From the NCBI GenBank assembly GCA_965204665.1, contig OZ242002.1:1674001-1738000 (forward strand): DNA of 64,000 bases. Direction: 5' to 3'. Positions 51,747-61,005 of the stretch are shown here, one piece after another. The stretch is from Nemesobacter sp965204665 (GTDB lineage: Bacteria; Desulfobacterota_D; UBA1144; Nemesobacterales; Nemesobacteraceae). Both the position numbers and the translations under genes were made by a program. Numbering within the stretch: the stretch's first letter is position 1; each line of letters starts with the position of its first letter. The notes under the pieces are model-generated. The model did not search any database. It saw only the letters and a list, made by a program, of their open reading frames with translations, and was not told the origin of the DNA.

Positions 51747-54700
51747 TTGTCATCTCCCCTAGACCAACCTTTTTGCTCATAAGACACAGGCATTGTAATC
51801 GTATCAACTTTAAGTTGATAGTGTTGTACTTTGGAAAACTCATCCCACTGGAACCGCGCAGGGTCTTTGATTGGTTCTCGTAGAGTTGGACTGCTAGCAC
51901 AACCAGTTACCACATAGAGCCAATAGCAGTCGCGTCGGTCTTCTGCTGTACGGTACTCGTTAGGAGTGAGCAGGATATCGCCGGTTGTAGCCGCTAGCCC
52001 CTTCACCTCAATTAGACGTAGTTCACCTGACCTAAGGTCGTGGCTTCTCACGTCATAGCCGAGATTTTCCTCGTGCACATCGTCAACTTTGCATCCTCTA
52101 GCAATTTCATGGTCCATGACTACTTGCATCGCGACCATCTCAGTTTCAGGATTTGGGCGCAGTCGCCGAACATCAGGCGTATCGCGTTCAGGGTGAGGTA
52201 GAATCAGAGCACTGGCCAACTTGTCAATTCCTTGCAGTGAAAGGGCACATTCTTTATCGAATTCATCCTCTCGCTGTTTTCGCCGTGTTTGTACTTCATA
52301 GTGACGTACTTCGGCTTGGGTAAGACGACCCTTGGCGCCTACAATACCCTTGTTAAAGTCTTCATTTGCACGGCCGATCTCTTGATCAGTTCGGTGTAGA
52401 ACTTCAGTCAAAGATAATTTTACATGCTTTGCGATGCGTTTTACCTCAGGCAGGTATTGTGAGCGAATTTCTTCTAGAAATGATATCAGCGCATTTTCTA
52501 TAAGCCAGTCTTTAACCTCGGGAAGAGATGCAACAGTTGGGAGATTGTCCGGTGGATCGGCGGGGATTAGGTCGCCGAGAAAGCGCAACTCTCTAAGGTG
52601 GTAATCACCTTTTTCTGACAACTCAACTGTGAAAAGGCGCTCATTAATGGTATGCCCTAGACCGTTAACAACCCTCGCCCTATAGATATCAAACCGTGTC
52701 GGAGACTCATGGGTGAGCGAATAAAAGCATGCACCCCGCGCAAAAGTGCCCTCGGCAGACTCAAGACTATGCCGACGTAACGCTTCAAATAAAGGATGTC
52801 TAGGTGTGATCCATTCCAGATGTTCCTTTTCCACTGTTTTACGGTCTGTGGACAAGCGAGGGTATTGATTCTTTAGTTGAGGCATTTTCCAGTTCGCTTC
52901 GCGGTCATACTTTTTAATATCGGGGGGAATCTGTCCAGGATCAAATGTATAAGCGAGACCTTTAACTGGCCTCAATTTCAATGAAGCGTTTTTAGCACAT
53001 TCTTTCATGAACCGTGCGATGTTTTCCGGTACGATACGATTTTCCTGAGATCTGGACTGGTTTTTGGCAATCATATCAAGATTGAGATTCTTCGTAGCTA
53101 GTCCTTCAAGCGCGGTCCGGCAGATTGCACGGAACCGTATCTCGTCCACATCTTTTAGTATGCGTTCTTCTAGATCATTATCTCCTATTTTGCCTGAATA
53201 ATAGTCCCGCAGTACGCGCTCAATCTGTGTGGATGGTAAGACCTCTCCGACCACATTGAACACTGCATCATCATTCAATGCGTTTCTGATCTCTTGAATC
53301 TTTGCCATCAATCTGTCAAGCACGCGTCCTTCGATAGTATTAGTTGCAACAAAATTAAAGATCAGGCAGTCATGCTGCTGTCCATAGCGGTGGATGCGCC
53401 CCATGCGCTGTTCGAGTCTGTTAGGGTTCCAAGGGATGTCGTAGTTGAACAGGATATGGCAACATTGAAGATTGATGCCTTCGCCCGCCGCCTCGGTGGC
53501 GACAAGCACTTGAATAATCCCTTCCCGAAACTGCTTTTCAGTGTATATTCGTGTACCCTGCTCATCGCATGACCCGGGTTTCATACCACCATGTATGCAT
53601 CCGACGCTGAATCCCCAGTTTTTGAGCTGGGTCATAAGGTGCTCAAGCGTATCTCTAAACTCTGTGAACAGCAGCAGTCGTTGATCTGGACGGTTAAAAA
53701 AATTCTTTTCCCGCATTATTTTTTCAAGATGGGTAATCTTCGCCTCATTGCCGGAGTCTTCAACTGCTCGAGCCTTGCTCGCAAGTTCCTTAAGTTTCTC
53801 TATTTCATCACGCACCTGATCGGCTTTATTGGCTAGAGTAATCGCATTGTAGATATCTTCAAGACATTCCCGTTTCGCATCTTCCATTTCCTCAACTTCT
53901 TCTTGGCTGGGTAGAGTGCTGGGTGGTACGGATTGCTTCACTATCTGAGCATTCTTCAGTTTATCTTCCAGTCGCTTGGCACGTCTCTCAAGTGATCGTC
54001 GCATTGCGTATGTACTGGATGCAAGACGCCTCTGATATAACGCCATTAAGAATCCAACGGCACGTGCCCGGGGATCTTTGTTGTTGGCTTCAGCTTTTGC
54101 ACTTTGGTATTTTACAAACCTAGTGACATCCTTGTATAGGTCTAGTTCAGCATTATCAATCGTGAAGTCTGCTGTATGTGAAATTCGTTTGGTGAATACT
54201 GGTTGTGTTCTCCACTCACCGTTTGATTCGCACTTTGGAAAATAGACCATAGCTTCCTTGGTGCGACGTAGGTAGAACGGAGCTTTGTGGCTTTTCATAG
54301 CTTCATGAATGGACTTTACGTCGGCGTAAGCATCTCGGTCAAGAAGTTGTAGAAATCGAGTAAAATTCTGTGCGTTACCCTTATGAGGTGTAGCGGTCAG
54401 CAGTAGGATATGGTCGGCTGTATCGCGGAGCAATTCGCCGAGCTCATAACGAGCGGTTTTACTAGCTGGTGGAGACCAAGACATGCGGTGCGCTTCGTCA
54501 ATAATAACTAAGTCCCAATGTACCTGTTGGAGTCCTGCTAGTATTTCAGACCGTTTCGCAAGGTCTAGCGATGTGATGATGCGCTTATGCTCCATCCACT
54601 GGTTAATTCCAAACTGTTCGCGAATATCTCCGCCTTTCATCACGATGAATTTCTCGTCGAACTTTTCACTGAGTTCTCGTTGCCACTGAAAAGTCAGGTT

Positions 54701-55183
54701 GGCAGGACAGACTACGAGAATTCGCTCCACCAGACCGCGTAGATTGAGTTCACGCACCAATAACCCTGCCATTATTGTCTTACCGGCACCAGCGTCGTCG
54801 GCTAGCAGGAAGCGTACTGTGGGTAGTTTGAGTAGGTGTTCGTAAACGGCTTCGAGTTGATGAGGAAGAGGGTCAACACGAGATAGGGATAGTCCAAAGT
54901 AAGGATCGAACTCGTGGGCAATTCCAAATGCATGAGCATCTAACCCAAGCTTCAGTAGTCGGCCATCTCCATCATAGGATAAATTGGGTTCGGTTATGGT
55001 GATGTCTTTAATTTGATTTGTGGATAGGAGTACTTTATGGAATTTCCCTGTCTGCATTCCGACTAGACCAACTTCCCAAGAATCGGAGTTATGACTAGTG
55101 CTTACAGTTTCAACTCTCATTGGCTCATTGAATAGATGTCCAGTTATAATCTGCCCTTTATATATAGGTGCTTCTCTGCTCAT
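51743..55183 (-). CDS. SNF2-family helicase with C-terminal DUF3883 domain (DrmD-like)
   Basis: 1146 residues. SF2 motor: Walker A LADDAGAGKTIMAGLL (about residue 128), DEAH box VIIDEAHRMS, LLLTATPHKGN, and in the second lobe VATEAAGEGINLQCCHILFN and RMGRIHRYGQ. A long helical middle follows. The C-terminal 90 residues (ENLGYDVRSHDLRSGELRLI then EVKGLAATTGDILL) are DUF3883, a restriction-endonuclease-like fold with an E-x-K motif. Architecture matches DrmD of class 1 DISARM. First gene of the island-2 operon; promoter not identified. Confidence 0.85.
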   Translation of the reverse strand: MSREAPIYKGQIITGHLFNEPMRVETVSTSHNSDSWEVGLVGMQTGKFHKVLLSTNQIKDITITEPNLSYDGDGRLLKLGLDAHAFGIAHEFDPYFGLSLSRVDPLPHQLEAVYEHLLKLPTVRFLLADDAGAGKTIMAGLLVRELNLRGLVERILVVCPANLTFQWQRELSEKFDEKFIVMKGGDIREQFGINQWMEHKRIITSLDLAKRSEILAGLQQVHWDLVIIDEAHRMSWSPPASKTARYELGELLRDTADHILLLTATPHKGNAQNFTRFLQLLDRDAYADVKSIHEAMKSHKAPFYLRRTKEAMVYFPKCESNGEWRTQPVFTKRISHTADFTIDNAELDLYKDVTRFVKYQSAKAEANNKDPRARAVGFLMALYQRRLASSTYAMRRSLERRAKRLEDKLKNAQIVKQSVPPSTLPSQEEVEEMEDAKRECLEDIYNAITLANKADQVRDEIEKLKELASKARAVEDSGNEAKITHLEKIMREKNFFNRPDQRLLLFTEFRDTLEHLMTQLKNWGFSVGCIHGGMKPGSCDEQGTRIYTEKQFREGIIQVLVATEAAGEGINLQCCHILFNYDIPWNPNRLEQRMGRIHRYGQQHDCLIFNFVATNTIEGRVLDRLMAKIQEIRNALNDDAVFNVVGEVLPSTQIERVLRDYYSGKIGDNDLEERILKDVDEIRFRAICRTALEGLATKNLNLDMIAKNQSRSQENRIVPENIARFMKECAKNASLKLRPVKGLAYTFDPGQIPPDIKKYDREANWKMPQLKNQYPRLSTDRKTVEKEHLEWITPRHPLFEALRRHSLESAEGTFARGACFYSLTHESPTRFDIYRARVVNGLGHTINERLFTVELSEKGDYHLRELRFLGDLIPADPPDNLPTVASLPEVKDWLIENALISFLEEIRSQYLPEVKRIAKHVKLSLTEVLHRTDQEIGRANEDFNKGIVGAKGRLTQAEVRHYEVQTRRKQREDEFDKECALSLQGIDKLASALILPHPERDTPDVRRLRPNPETEMVAMQVVMDHEIARGCKVDDVHEENLGYDVRSHDLRSGELRLIEVKGLAATTGDILLTPNEYRTAEDRRDCYWLYVVTGCASSPTLREPIKDPARFQWDEFSKVQHYQLKVDTITMPVSYEQKGWSRGDDK

Positions 55184-55209
55184 GGAATCATAGATAGTGA
55201 TAATTCAAG

Positions 55210-55235
55210 AGTTACCCTTCGAAGTTTATTGGGCA
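55210..55235 (+). repeat. Fourth copy of the palindromic-core repeat, island-2 edge
   Basis: AGTTACCCTTCGAAGTTTAT then TGGGCA, 27 bases 5' of the helicase start. The palindrome is reduced to CTTCGAAG. Confidence 0.5.
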
Positions 55236-55882
55236 TCATATGTATGAGCCTCTATCACAGGAAGTAATTTGTCAATTTTAAGGGGTAAAGTCAGCAACAT
55301 TCAGTTCTCGTGGATGTTTTGCAGTTGTCGGTTGGTAGTGGTTTCGGGATGTTCAGACCGTGATTTGGACTCGGGATAATGAGCCTCGGCAAGGAAATGG
55401 GTCTGCTCGACGTAATTTTGCCGTGTAGAAAAGTCTGCATCTGTCCAATGGACAACAACTGAAAAATCCTTGGCAGATTTGCTTTATATCGACACCTCAT
55501 ACCTTTCTGCAAAGGGTGTCGGGGTGAATTACTTAGACTTCCGCCACTTTCTCGAAGGAGTTGTTTTCTATGATCAGTGGCTGAAGCTGATAGATGAAAA
55601 ATCAAAGCATAAGAAAACGAATGGGAAAAACGAATGGTGCAGTAAGGAAAAAATACACGGAGCGCAGTGTAAAATGAAATAGACTCCTTAGCTGTCAGTT
55701 CACAAGAATATACTTCAAAGACATGATCGGCAGTTCCGCATCCGGTAAAGACCGGTCAATCTTACGGATACCGAAAAATAAACAGATGGAAAACAGAAAA
55801 ACTTGCCTCATGATCAGGATGATTTCGGCGTTGGAAACAGCATTTTCCGCAAGGGAGGGATGATGAATTGTTCCCGAGAGTT
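55236..55882. other. Island-edge stretch with gene fragments only
   Basis: No confident gene. A minus-strand frame 55301-55489 without a start codon (DFSVVVHWTDADFSTRQNYV) looks like the C-terminus of a lost protein. A plus-strand frame 55470-55682 and a short frame 55723-55863 lack ribosome sites. Composition fits the ragged edge of an integrated element. Confidence 0.4.
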
Positions 55883-57172
55883 TTATACAGCCGTGGCCCA
55901 CGCGGTTTCGTCTCTTACGTATTTTATCTTCGCTCTTATTTCCGTTCCGGGGCTGATCTCGTCTCCTAACAGTTTTACGTTCATATAGTTCTTTGTGGTA
56001 CAGTTCGACTTGTTTTCAACGATCGCCTCAACCGTTTTCCCGATGAATTTTCTGTAGAATTCTTCTTTCTTTTTTCTTCCCAGATCTCTGAGTAGAGAGG
56101 CTCTCCGTTTCTTTATCTCGGGAGATACTTGGTCCTTCATGGTTGCGGCGGCTGTCATCTTCCTCGAAGAATACGGGAAAACATGGAAGTAGGTGAGTTC
56201 CGAGGCTGCTGCGATGCTTCTTGAGTTCTTAAACTGCTCGACAGTTTCTCCGGGAAAGCCGACCATGATGTCAGTCCCGATTGATGCTTCAGGCATGAGC
56301 CTGCGTATTGAGTCTGTGCATTCAAGGAACTGCTCGGGACTGTACCTCCTTCTCATTCTCCGCAGTATTTCCCTGTCTCCGCTTTGAAGCGCGACATGGA
56401 AACTGGGACAGACTGTTTCCGAGCCCGAAACAAACTTTATCAGATTCTCTCCGGTATCTGCCGGGTCAAGCGAACTGAGTCTTATCCTGGGGACTGCGCC
56501 CGAGTCTTCGATTCTTTCAAGCAGGGATACAAGACCGGAGTTTATATCTTTTCCGTAACTTGCCAGATGGACTCCGGTGAGAACGACCTCTCTGTATCCT
56601 CCCCGAGCAAGTGTCCTGAGTCTTGATATCACTTCATCAGGGTCAAGACTTCTGGATCTTCCCCGTGCTCTGGGAATTACGCAGAATGTGCATGCGTAGT
56701 TACACCCGTCCTGGACTTTTAAAAATGCTCTGGTTCTGTCCGGAAAGAATCTTATGCTCCGCGTGTCGAATTTTCTTTTCTTTTCCCTGAATATATCCGA
56801 GATCAGTACTTTGGGCTTTTCCTGAGGTTTGCCGATGCAGACGGTTCGAAGCAGTGAGGAAGACTTGTGAGAGTTTCCGATAACATAGTCGATCTGTTCC
56901 ATGGCCGAGAGATCATCAGCGGACACCTGCGCGTAGCACCCGGTGACTATCACCACCCCGTCAGGATTCGATCTTTTAGCCCTGTAGATGTAGTTCCTGG
57001 CTTCTGAATCCGCTTTGTGCGTGACCGTGCAGGTGTCTATCACATACACATCTGCCGGGTCATCGAATTTCTCGTTCTTTACAAACTCGGAGGCCGGCAG
57101 GTGGTTGAGAAGGGCCGCGGTATCGTACTGATTCACCTTACACCCGAGGGTTACAACGGAAATTCTTTTCAT
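55883..57172 (-). CDS. mtaB: tRNA t6A37 methylthiotransferase
   Basis: 429 residues from ATG 57172 (ATGA overlap with mnmA). N-terminal MTTase domain with the three cluster-II Cys (TLGCKVNQYDT, DTCTVTH, VTGCYAQV), then the radical-SAM CxxxCxxC in QDGCNYACTFCVIPRARGRS (about residue 150), and a C-terminal TRAM-like strand region. KVNQYD and CKVNQ spacing favour MtaB over MiaB or RimO. Adds ms2 to t6A37 of ANN-decoding tRNAs. Co-operonic with mnmA, another tRNA thiolase. Confidence 0.9.
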   Translation of the reverse strand: MKRISVVTLGCKVNQYDTAALLNHLPASEFVKNEKFDDPADVYVIDTCTVTHKADSEARNYIYRAKRSNPDGVVIVTGCYAQVSADDLSAMEQIDYVIGNSHKSSSLLRTVCIGKPQEKPKVLISDIFREKKRKFDTRSIRFFPDRTRAFLKVQDGCNYACTFCVIPRARGRSRSLDPDEVISRLRTLARGGYREVVLTGVHLASYGKDINSGLVSLLERIEDSGAVPRIRLSSLDPADTGENLIKFVSGSETVCPSFHVALQSGDREILRRMRRRYSPEQFLECTDSIRRLMPEASIGTDIMVGFPGETVEQFKNSRSIAAASELTYFHVFPYSSRKMTAAATMKDQVSPEIKKRRASLLRDLGRKKKEEFYRKFIGKTVEAIVENKSNCTTKNYMNVKLLGDEISPGTEIRAKIKYVRDETAWATAV

Positions 57173-58245
57173 CGCCTGACCGCCTCCCTTATCCATCCGC
57201 CTCCCAGAACCGTCTGGTTTCTGTAAAACACCACCGCCTGTCCGGGAGTTACGGATTTCTGAGGCTCACTGAAACTTACGAGCGCATCCCCGTCTCCTGT
57301 GAATTCTATACTGCATGGGACGGGGGCGTGACGATACCTTATCTTCGCGGACAGTCGGTTGTCCGCATCTGGAGGCTCTTCTACCCAGGAAAGTCCTCCA
57401 GCGGTGAGAGCATCGCTGTAGAGGTCCTCCTCCCCTCCGACCATCACCTCGTTTCTCTCGGAATCAATACCGACCACATACATCGGTTTTCCGTTTGCAA
57501 AACCCAGCCCGCGTCTCTGTCCTATTGTGAAGGATGCAGTTCCTCCGTGTGTTGCCACGGTATTTCCTTCCATATCCACTATGTTCCCTGCTGCTTTTCC
57601 TCTACTGAGATAGGGTTCCAGAAATTTTCTGTAACTGCCTCCGGTTATAAAGCACACGCCCATGCTTTCGGCCTTGGAAGCGACTCTCAGTCCCATATCT
57701 TCCGCTATTTTCCTTACTTCGGTTTTGGTTTTGTCGCCCAGAGGAAAAACAAGCCTCCGCAGTTCTCTTTGTCCCAGAGTGAAAAGAAAATAGGACTGGT
57801 CCTTCGCCGAGTCAACCGCCCTCTCAAGCGAATAAGTTTCAGTGTTTTCATTACGGGATATTCTTGCGTAATGGCCAGTTGCCAGGAAATCCGCATCAAG
57901 TTCAAGCGCGCGGCGGAGAAGAAAATCAAACTTCATAAACTGATTGCAGAGGATGCACGGGATGGGGGTTTCTCCAGCATCGTACTTGCCTATAAAATCG
58001 GAAACTACAAGTTCTCTGAATGAGTCCATATAATTGACCACATAGTGCGGTATGCCTATCTCGTAAGCGACTCTTCTCGCGTCGCATACCTCATCCGCCG
58101 AGCAGCATCCTCCCTCGCTCTCTCCATAATCCCAAAGCTGCATCGTCACTCCTATCACCTCATGACCCTGGGATTTGAGAAGGGCGGCAGTGGTGGCGCT
58201 GTCCACTCCTCCGCTCATTGCTACAACTATTCTTTTCCTGCTCAT
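57169..58245 (-). CDS. mnmA: tRNA-specific 2-thiouridylase
   Basis: 358 residues from ATG 58245, where the family N-terminus begins (SRKRIVVAMSGGVDSATTAA); the longer frame to 58287 is unconserved. PP-loop SGGVDS, the first catalytic Cys in PCILCNQFMKF, LATGHYAR, KDQSYFLF, and the second Cys in ESMGVCFITGG. Thiolates U34 of Lys/Glu/Gln tRNAs using a sulfur relay. Overlaps mtaB by four bases. Confidence 0.95.
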   Translation of the reverse strand: MSRKRIVVAMSGGVDSATTAALLKSQGHEVIGVTMQLWDYGESEGGCCSADEVCDARRVAYEIGIPHYVVNYMDSFRELVVSDFIGKYDAGETPIPCILCNQFMKFDFLLRRALELDADFLATGHYARISRNENTETYSLERAVDSAKDQSYFLFTLGQRELRRLVFPLGDKTKTEVRKIAEDMGLRVASKAESMGVCFITGGSYRKFLEPYLSRGKAAGNIVDMEGNTVATHGGTASFTIGQRRGLGFANGKPMYVVGIDSERNEVMVGGEEDLYSDALTAGGLSWVEEPPDADNRLSAKIRYRHAPVPCSIEFTGDGDALVSFSEPQKSVTPGQAVVFYRNQTVLGGGWIREAVRR

Positions 58246-58416
58246 AGCGACTTCACCAAATTTACAGTGATTGCGTTCATAAAACAATATGTTTTACTAA
58301 TCGGTATTCTGAGAGTGTGTGAGTGACGAATCGCAATGCTTTGGAATATCGTAGAAACTATTGTATAGAAGACTAGTCTTGTCCAAACAGAAGGAATTTT
58401 CGGGATTTGCGAAAAA

Positions 58417-59445
58417 ATGGATTTTTCAAACAAAAACATGAAGGAAACTTCCTGTTGTCATGTACCCCGGTCGGATGAACCTCTTCGTATCGGGCGGAAC
58501 CTGAAAATCTCTTTCGTTCTGCTGCTTCTACTGCTTGCAGTCTCGTTTCTTCCACAACTCAGCGCTCTGAACGCATCTCTTCTGGATTACTTGAAGCTGC
58601 TTGCAGTTCCGGTCGTCGCCGGACTTTTTCTGGGCGGTGCGATAGATTACTTCGTGCCCCAGGGGTTTGTATACAGATATCTTGGAAGACCCGGCGGGCT
58701 TTCTCTTCTTTACTCCGCTGCCGCGGGTTTTATCATGGCTTCATGTTCTCACGGCATCCTCGCCATAGCAATACAATTTTATAGAAAAGGCGCCAGTACG
58801 GCGTCGATTGTAACATTTTTGCTTGCGGCACCCTGGGCGAATTTTCCGATAACGATACTTCTTGTGAGTTTCTTCGGTTGGAAGGGGGTTCTTTTTATGG
58901 CCACATCCTGCGTTATCGCGCTTTTTACAGGATTCGTGTTTCAAATATTCGAGAGTCGCGGCTTTGTGGAAAGCAATACGGCACCGGATTTATCGGATGA
59001 TTTGTATAAATGGGAGAAGGTGAAGAACTTTTCCCTGCGAGAGAGCGCCTCGGGGGTGCTCAGGGGCGGCGTCGCTCTCTCGAATATGGTTCTGTGGTGG
59101 CTTGTAGTCGGTCTTCTCATCGCGGTTGCGATTGATGTTTATGTGCCTGCGGAAATTTTCGTACGGTATCTGGGTCCTGATGCAGGAGGTCTTTTCCTGA
59201 CACTGGGCGCTGCATCCCTTATAGAAGTGTGTAGCGAAGGAAGTTCTCCCGTTGCGTTTGAGATATATGACAAGGTTCGCTCTTTCGGCAACCCTTTTGT
59301 TTTTCTGATGGCCGGGGTTGCGACCGACTATACGGAAATCGGGCTTCTGTGGACAAGCATAGGTAGAAAAACCGCGCTGCTTCTTCCCGTGATAACTGTT
59401 CCTCAGATAATTTTCTTCGGATTTCTTTACAACGCGGTCATATGA
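58417..59445 (+). CDS. Permease, ArsP/DUF318 (SO_0444) type
   Basis: 342 residues with about eight to ten membrane helices in two repeats. The hallmark loops are FIMASCSHGILAIAIQFYRK with FLLAAPWANFP in the first half and LIEVCSEGSSPVAFEIYDK in the second. The N-terminus has a CCH metal-binding-like motif (ETSCCHVP). Family members export metals or organoarsenicals; Cu/Zn efflux has been proposed for the SO_0444 branch. Substrate here is unknown. Divergent from mnmA and 14 bases upstream of tag. Confidence 0.8.
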   Translation: MDFSNKNMKETSCCHVPRSDEPLRIGRNLKISFVLLLLLLAVSFLPQLSALNASLLDYLKLLAVPVVAGLFLGGAIDYFVPQGFVYRYLGRPGGLSLLYSAAAGFIMASCSHGILAIAIQFYRKGASTASIVTFLLAAPWANFPITILLVSFFGWKGVLFMATSCVIALFTGFVFQIFESRGFVESNTAPDLSDDLYKWEKVKNFSLRESASGVLRGGVALSNMVLWWLVVGLLIAVAIDVYVPAEIFVRYLGPDAGGLFLTLGAASLIEVCSEGSSPVAFEIYDKVRSFGNPFVFLMAGVATDYTEIGLLWTSIGRKTALLLPVITVPQIIFFGFLYNAVI

Positions 59446-59459
59446 AGTTTCTGTAGAGT

Positions 59460-60050
59460 ATGCACGAAAAAAGCAGATGTTCCTGGTGTGAGGATGATCA
59501 ACTTATGATCACCTATCATGACACCGAGTGGGGAGTGATGACAACCTCCGACCGGAAACATTTTGAATTTCTGGTTCTTGAATCCGCTCAGGCGGGACTC
59601 AGTTGGCGCACTGTTCTCAGCAAGAGGGAAGGCTACAGAAAACACTACAACGGGTTTGACGCGGAGTCGGTGGCGCTTTATACGGAGAGGGAGATAAAAC
59701 ATATACTTGCCGACCCGGGCGTGATAAGAAACCGCAGGAAAATAGAGGCTTCAATCGCGAACGCGGCAGGATTTCTCAGAATAAGACGAGAGTTCGGAAG
59801 CTTTTACAGATATCTTCTGAGCTTTACCGGAGGGAAAATCATCACCAACAGGTGGAAGCATGTCTCAGAAGTGCCCGCATCGACAGATTTGTCATCGGAG
59901 ATAAGCAGGGACCTTAAAAAAAGATGCTTTCGTTTCATGGGTCCGACGATTATGTATTCGCATCTTCAGGCTACGGGGATTGTAAACGACCATGTGGTTT
60001 CGTGCTTTCGGCATGCGGAAGTTTCAACTTTGTCGCAAGACATCGAATAG
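59460..60050 (+). CDS. tag: DNA-3-methyladenine glycosylase I
   Basis: 196 residues. RCSWCEDDQLMITYHDTEWG at the N-terminus, FEFLVLESAQAGLSWRTVL, and the zinc-binding C-terminus HVVSCFRH (with the N-terminal Cys) are all present. Excises 3-methyladenine from alkylated DNA. Its 3' end overlaps the convergent diiron-protein gene by 27 bases. Confidence 0.95.
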   Translation: MHEKSRCSWCEDDQLMITYHDTEWGVMTTSDRKHFEFLVLESAQAGLSWRTVLSKREGYRKHYNGFDAESVALYTEREIKHILADPGVIRNRRKIEASIANAAGFLRIRREFGSFYRYLLSFTGGKIITNRWKHVSEVPASTDLSSEISRDLKKRCFRFMGPTIMYSHLQATGIVNDHVVSCFRHAEVSTLSQDIE

Positions 60051-60650
60051 ACGCATAAGAAGCTCTCCGCTTTCTTTTGCGAACTGCACTATTCTTCGTT
60101 TGTCCTGATCACTCAGATCTACTTCAATTCTTCTTACAGTTTTTTTTATCGCAACGGAGTGCATGGGGTCTTCCTTTGCGTGAATTTCTATAAAAAGAGA
60201 AGGAAATGGAATTTCCGCCACTTCAGGAAAAAGAATTCCCGAAGCGTTTTCAAACAGATAGGAATGACCGAGTATCGCGAGCGGGAAATTTTCAGCAGCA
60301 TCTTGGAGGAACCGGTCATATTCTTTTACGGTTTTGATACTGAAAGGGTCTGTCTCATTTTGTCCGAGGTTTCTCAGGTCCCTGAGTGCAGTCTCCGCGT
60401 GTCCGAGTTCACCCTGCGCGCAGGAATGAAACCTTTTGCTCAGGTAGGAGTTCGAATCTCGGGTGTTTATGCTTGCCATGTTCACGGCCCTCTGGCTGAG
60501 ATACTCAATTATGTAGAAAGTGAGAAGAAATTCTGCGTAGGTCTTCTTGCTGACATTCCCGCTAACAAGATCCTTTATTTCGTTTCTTTCTCTTAACATT
60601 AAAAGGTAGGTGTCTACTTCTGCGTCAAGAAGCGATTCAAGTTTTTCCAT
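60024..60650 (-). CDS. Haem-oxygenase-like diiron protein (iron-containing redox enzyme family)
   Basis: 208 residues, almost all alpha-helical. Candidate metal ligands: Glu and His in CAQGELGHAETAL (about residues 79-85), Glu in HSYLFENASG and the cluster in EIHAKEDPMHSVAI (about 163-170), giving the E-x3-H, E and D-x2-H layout of the HDO superfamily (UndA, BesC, SznF central domain, PqqC relatives). The reaction cannot be predicted. TenA thiaminase is less likely because its catalytic Cys is absent. Convergent with tag. Confidence 0.7.
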   Translation of the reverse strand: MEKLESLLDAEVDTYLLMLRERNEIKDLVSGNVSKKTYAEFLLTFYIIEYLSQRAVNMASINTRDSNSYLSKRFHSCAQGELGHAETALRDLRNLGQNETDPFSIKTVKEYDRFLQDAAENFPLAILGHSYLFENASGILFPEVAEIPFPSLFIEIHAKEDPMHSVAIKKTVRRIEVDLSDQDKRRIVQFAKESGELLMRLFDVLRQS

Positions 60651-60755
60651 TGAGCGTATTTATCCTCGAGAAGAAGAATTCGAAGACAATATTATAATTA
60701 AAGAAGTACATGTTGTTAACAGATTTCCGCGCGTTTCCCAGAATTGACTGCAAAG

Positions 60756-60784
60756 TTGCGTTCAGGAAACATTAACCATATAAT
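60756..60784 (+). promoter_or_regulatory. Promoter of tRNA-Arg
   Basis: TTGCGT (60756-60761), a 17-bp spacer and a perfect TATAAT (60779-60784), 10 bases before the tRNA. Confidence 0.6.
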
Positions 60785-60794
60785 TGTCAGATGT

Positions 60795-60871
60795 ACGCCC
60801 GTAGCCCAACTGGATAGAGCGCTTGACTACGGATCAAGAGGTTGGGGGTTCGAATCCCTCCGGGCGTGCCA
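60795..60871 (+). tRNA. tRNA-Arg (anticodon ACG)
   Basis: 77 bases. Acceptor ACGCCCG pairs with CGGGCGT, then G and encoded CCA. The anticodon stem CTTGA/TCAAG encloses loop CTACGGA (anticodon ACG, read as ICG). T-arm GGGGGTTCGAATCCCTC. Confidence 0.95.
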
Positions 60872-61005
60872 TTCTCCCGATTAATGACATTTTTGAGTCT
60901 ATCGGATATTGAATGCGCCGACACGTATTTGGAAGTTGTTACACAAATTCTCCTCCGTGCGCCGGATTTCAAAAATCTCAAAGGCTTCCACCTGAATTAC
61001 TTTTT

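Noticed and set aside
45718..55183. Interpretation of island 2 as BREX
   Set aside because: No PglZ-type phosphatase, BrxL or PglX-type methylase; the ATPase is DUF499 rather than BrxC, and the methylase is DUF1156.
60024..60650. TenA thiaminase II
   Set aside because: Catalytic Cys and the TenA active-site pattern are absent; the ligand pattern fits diiron HDO proteins better.
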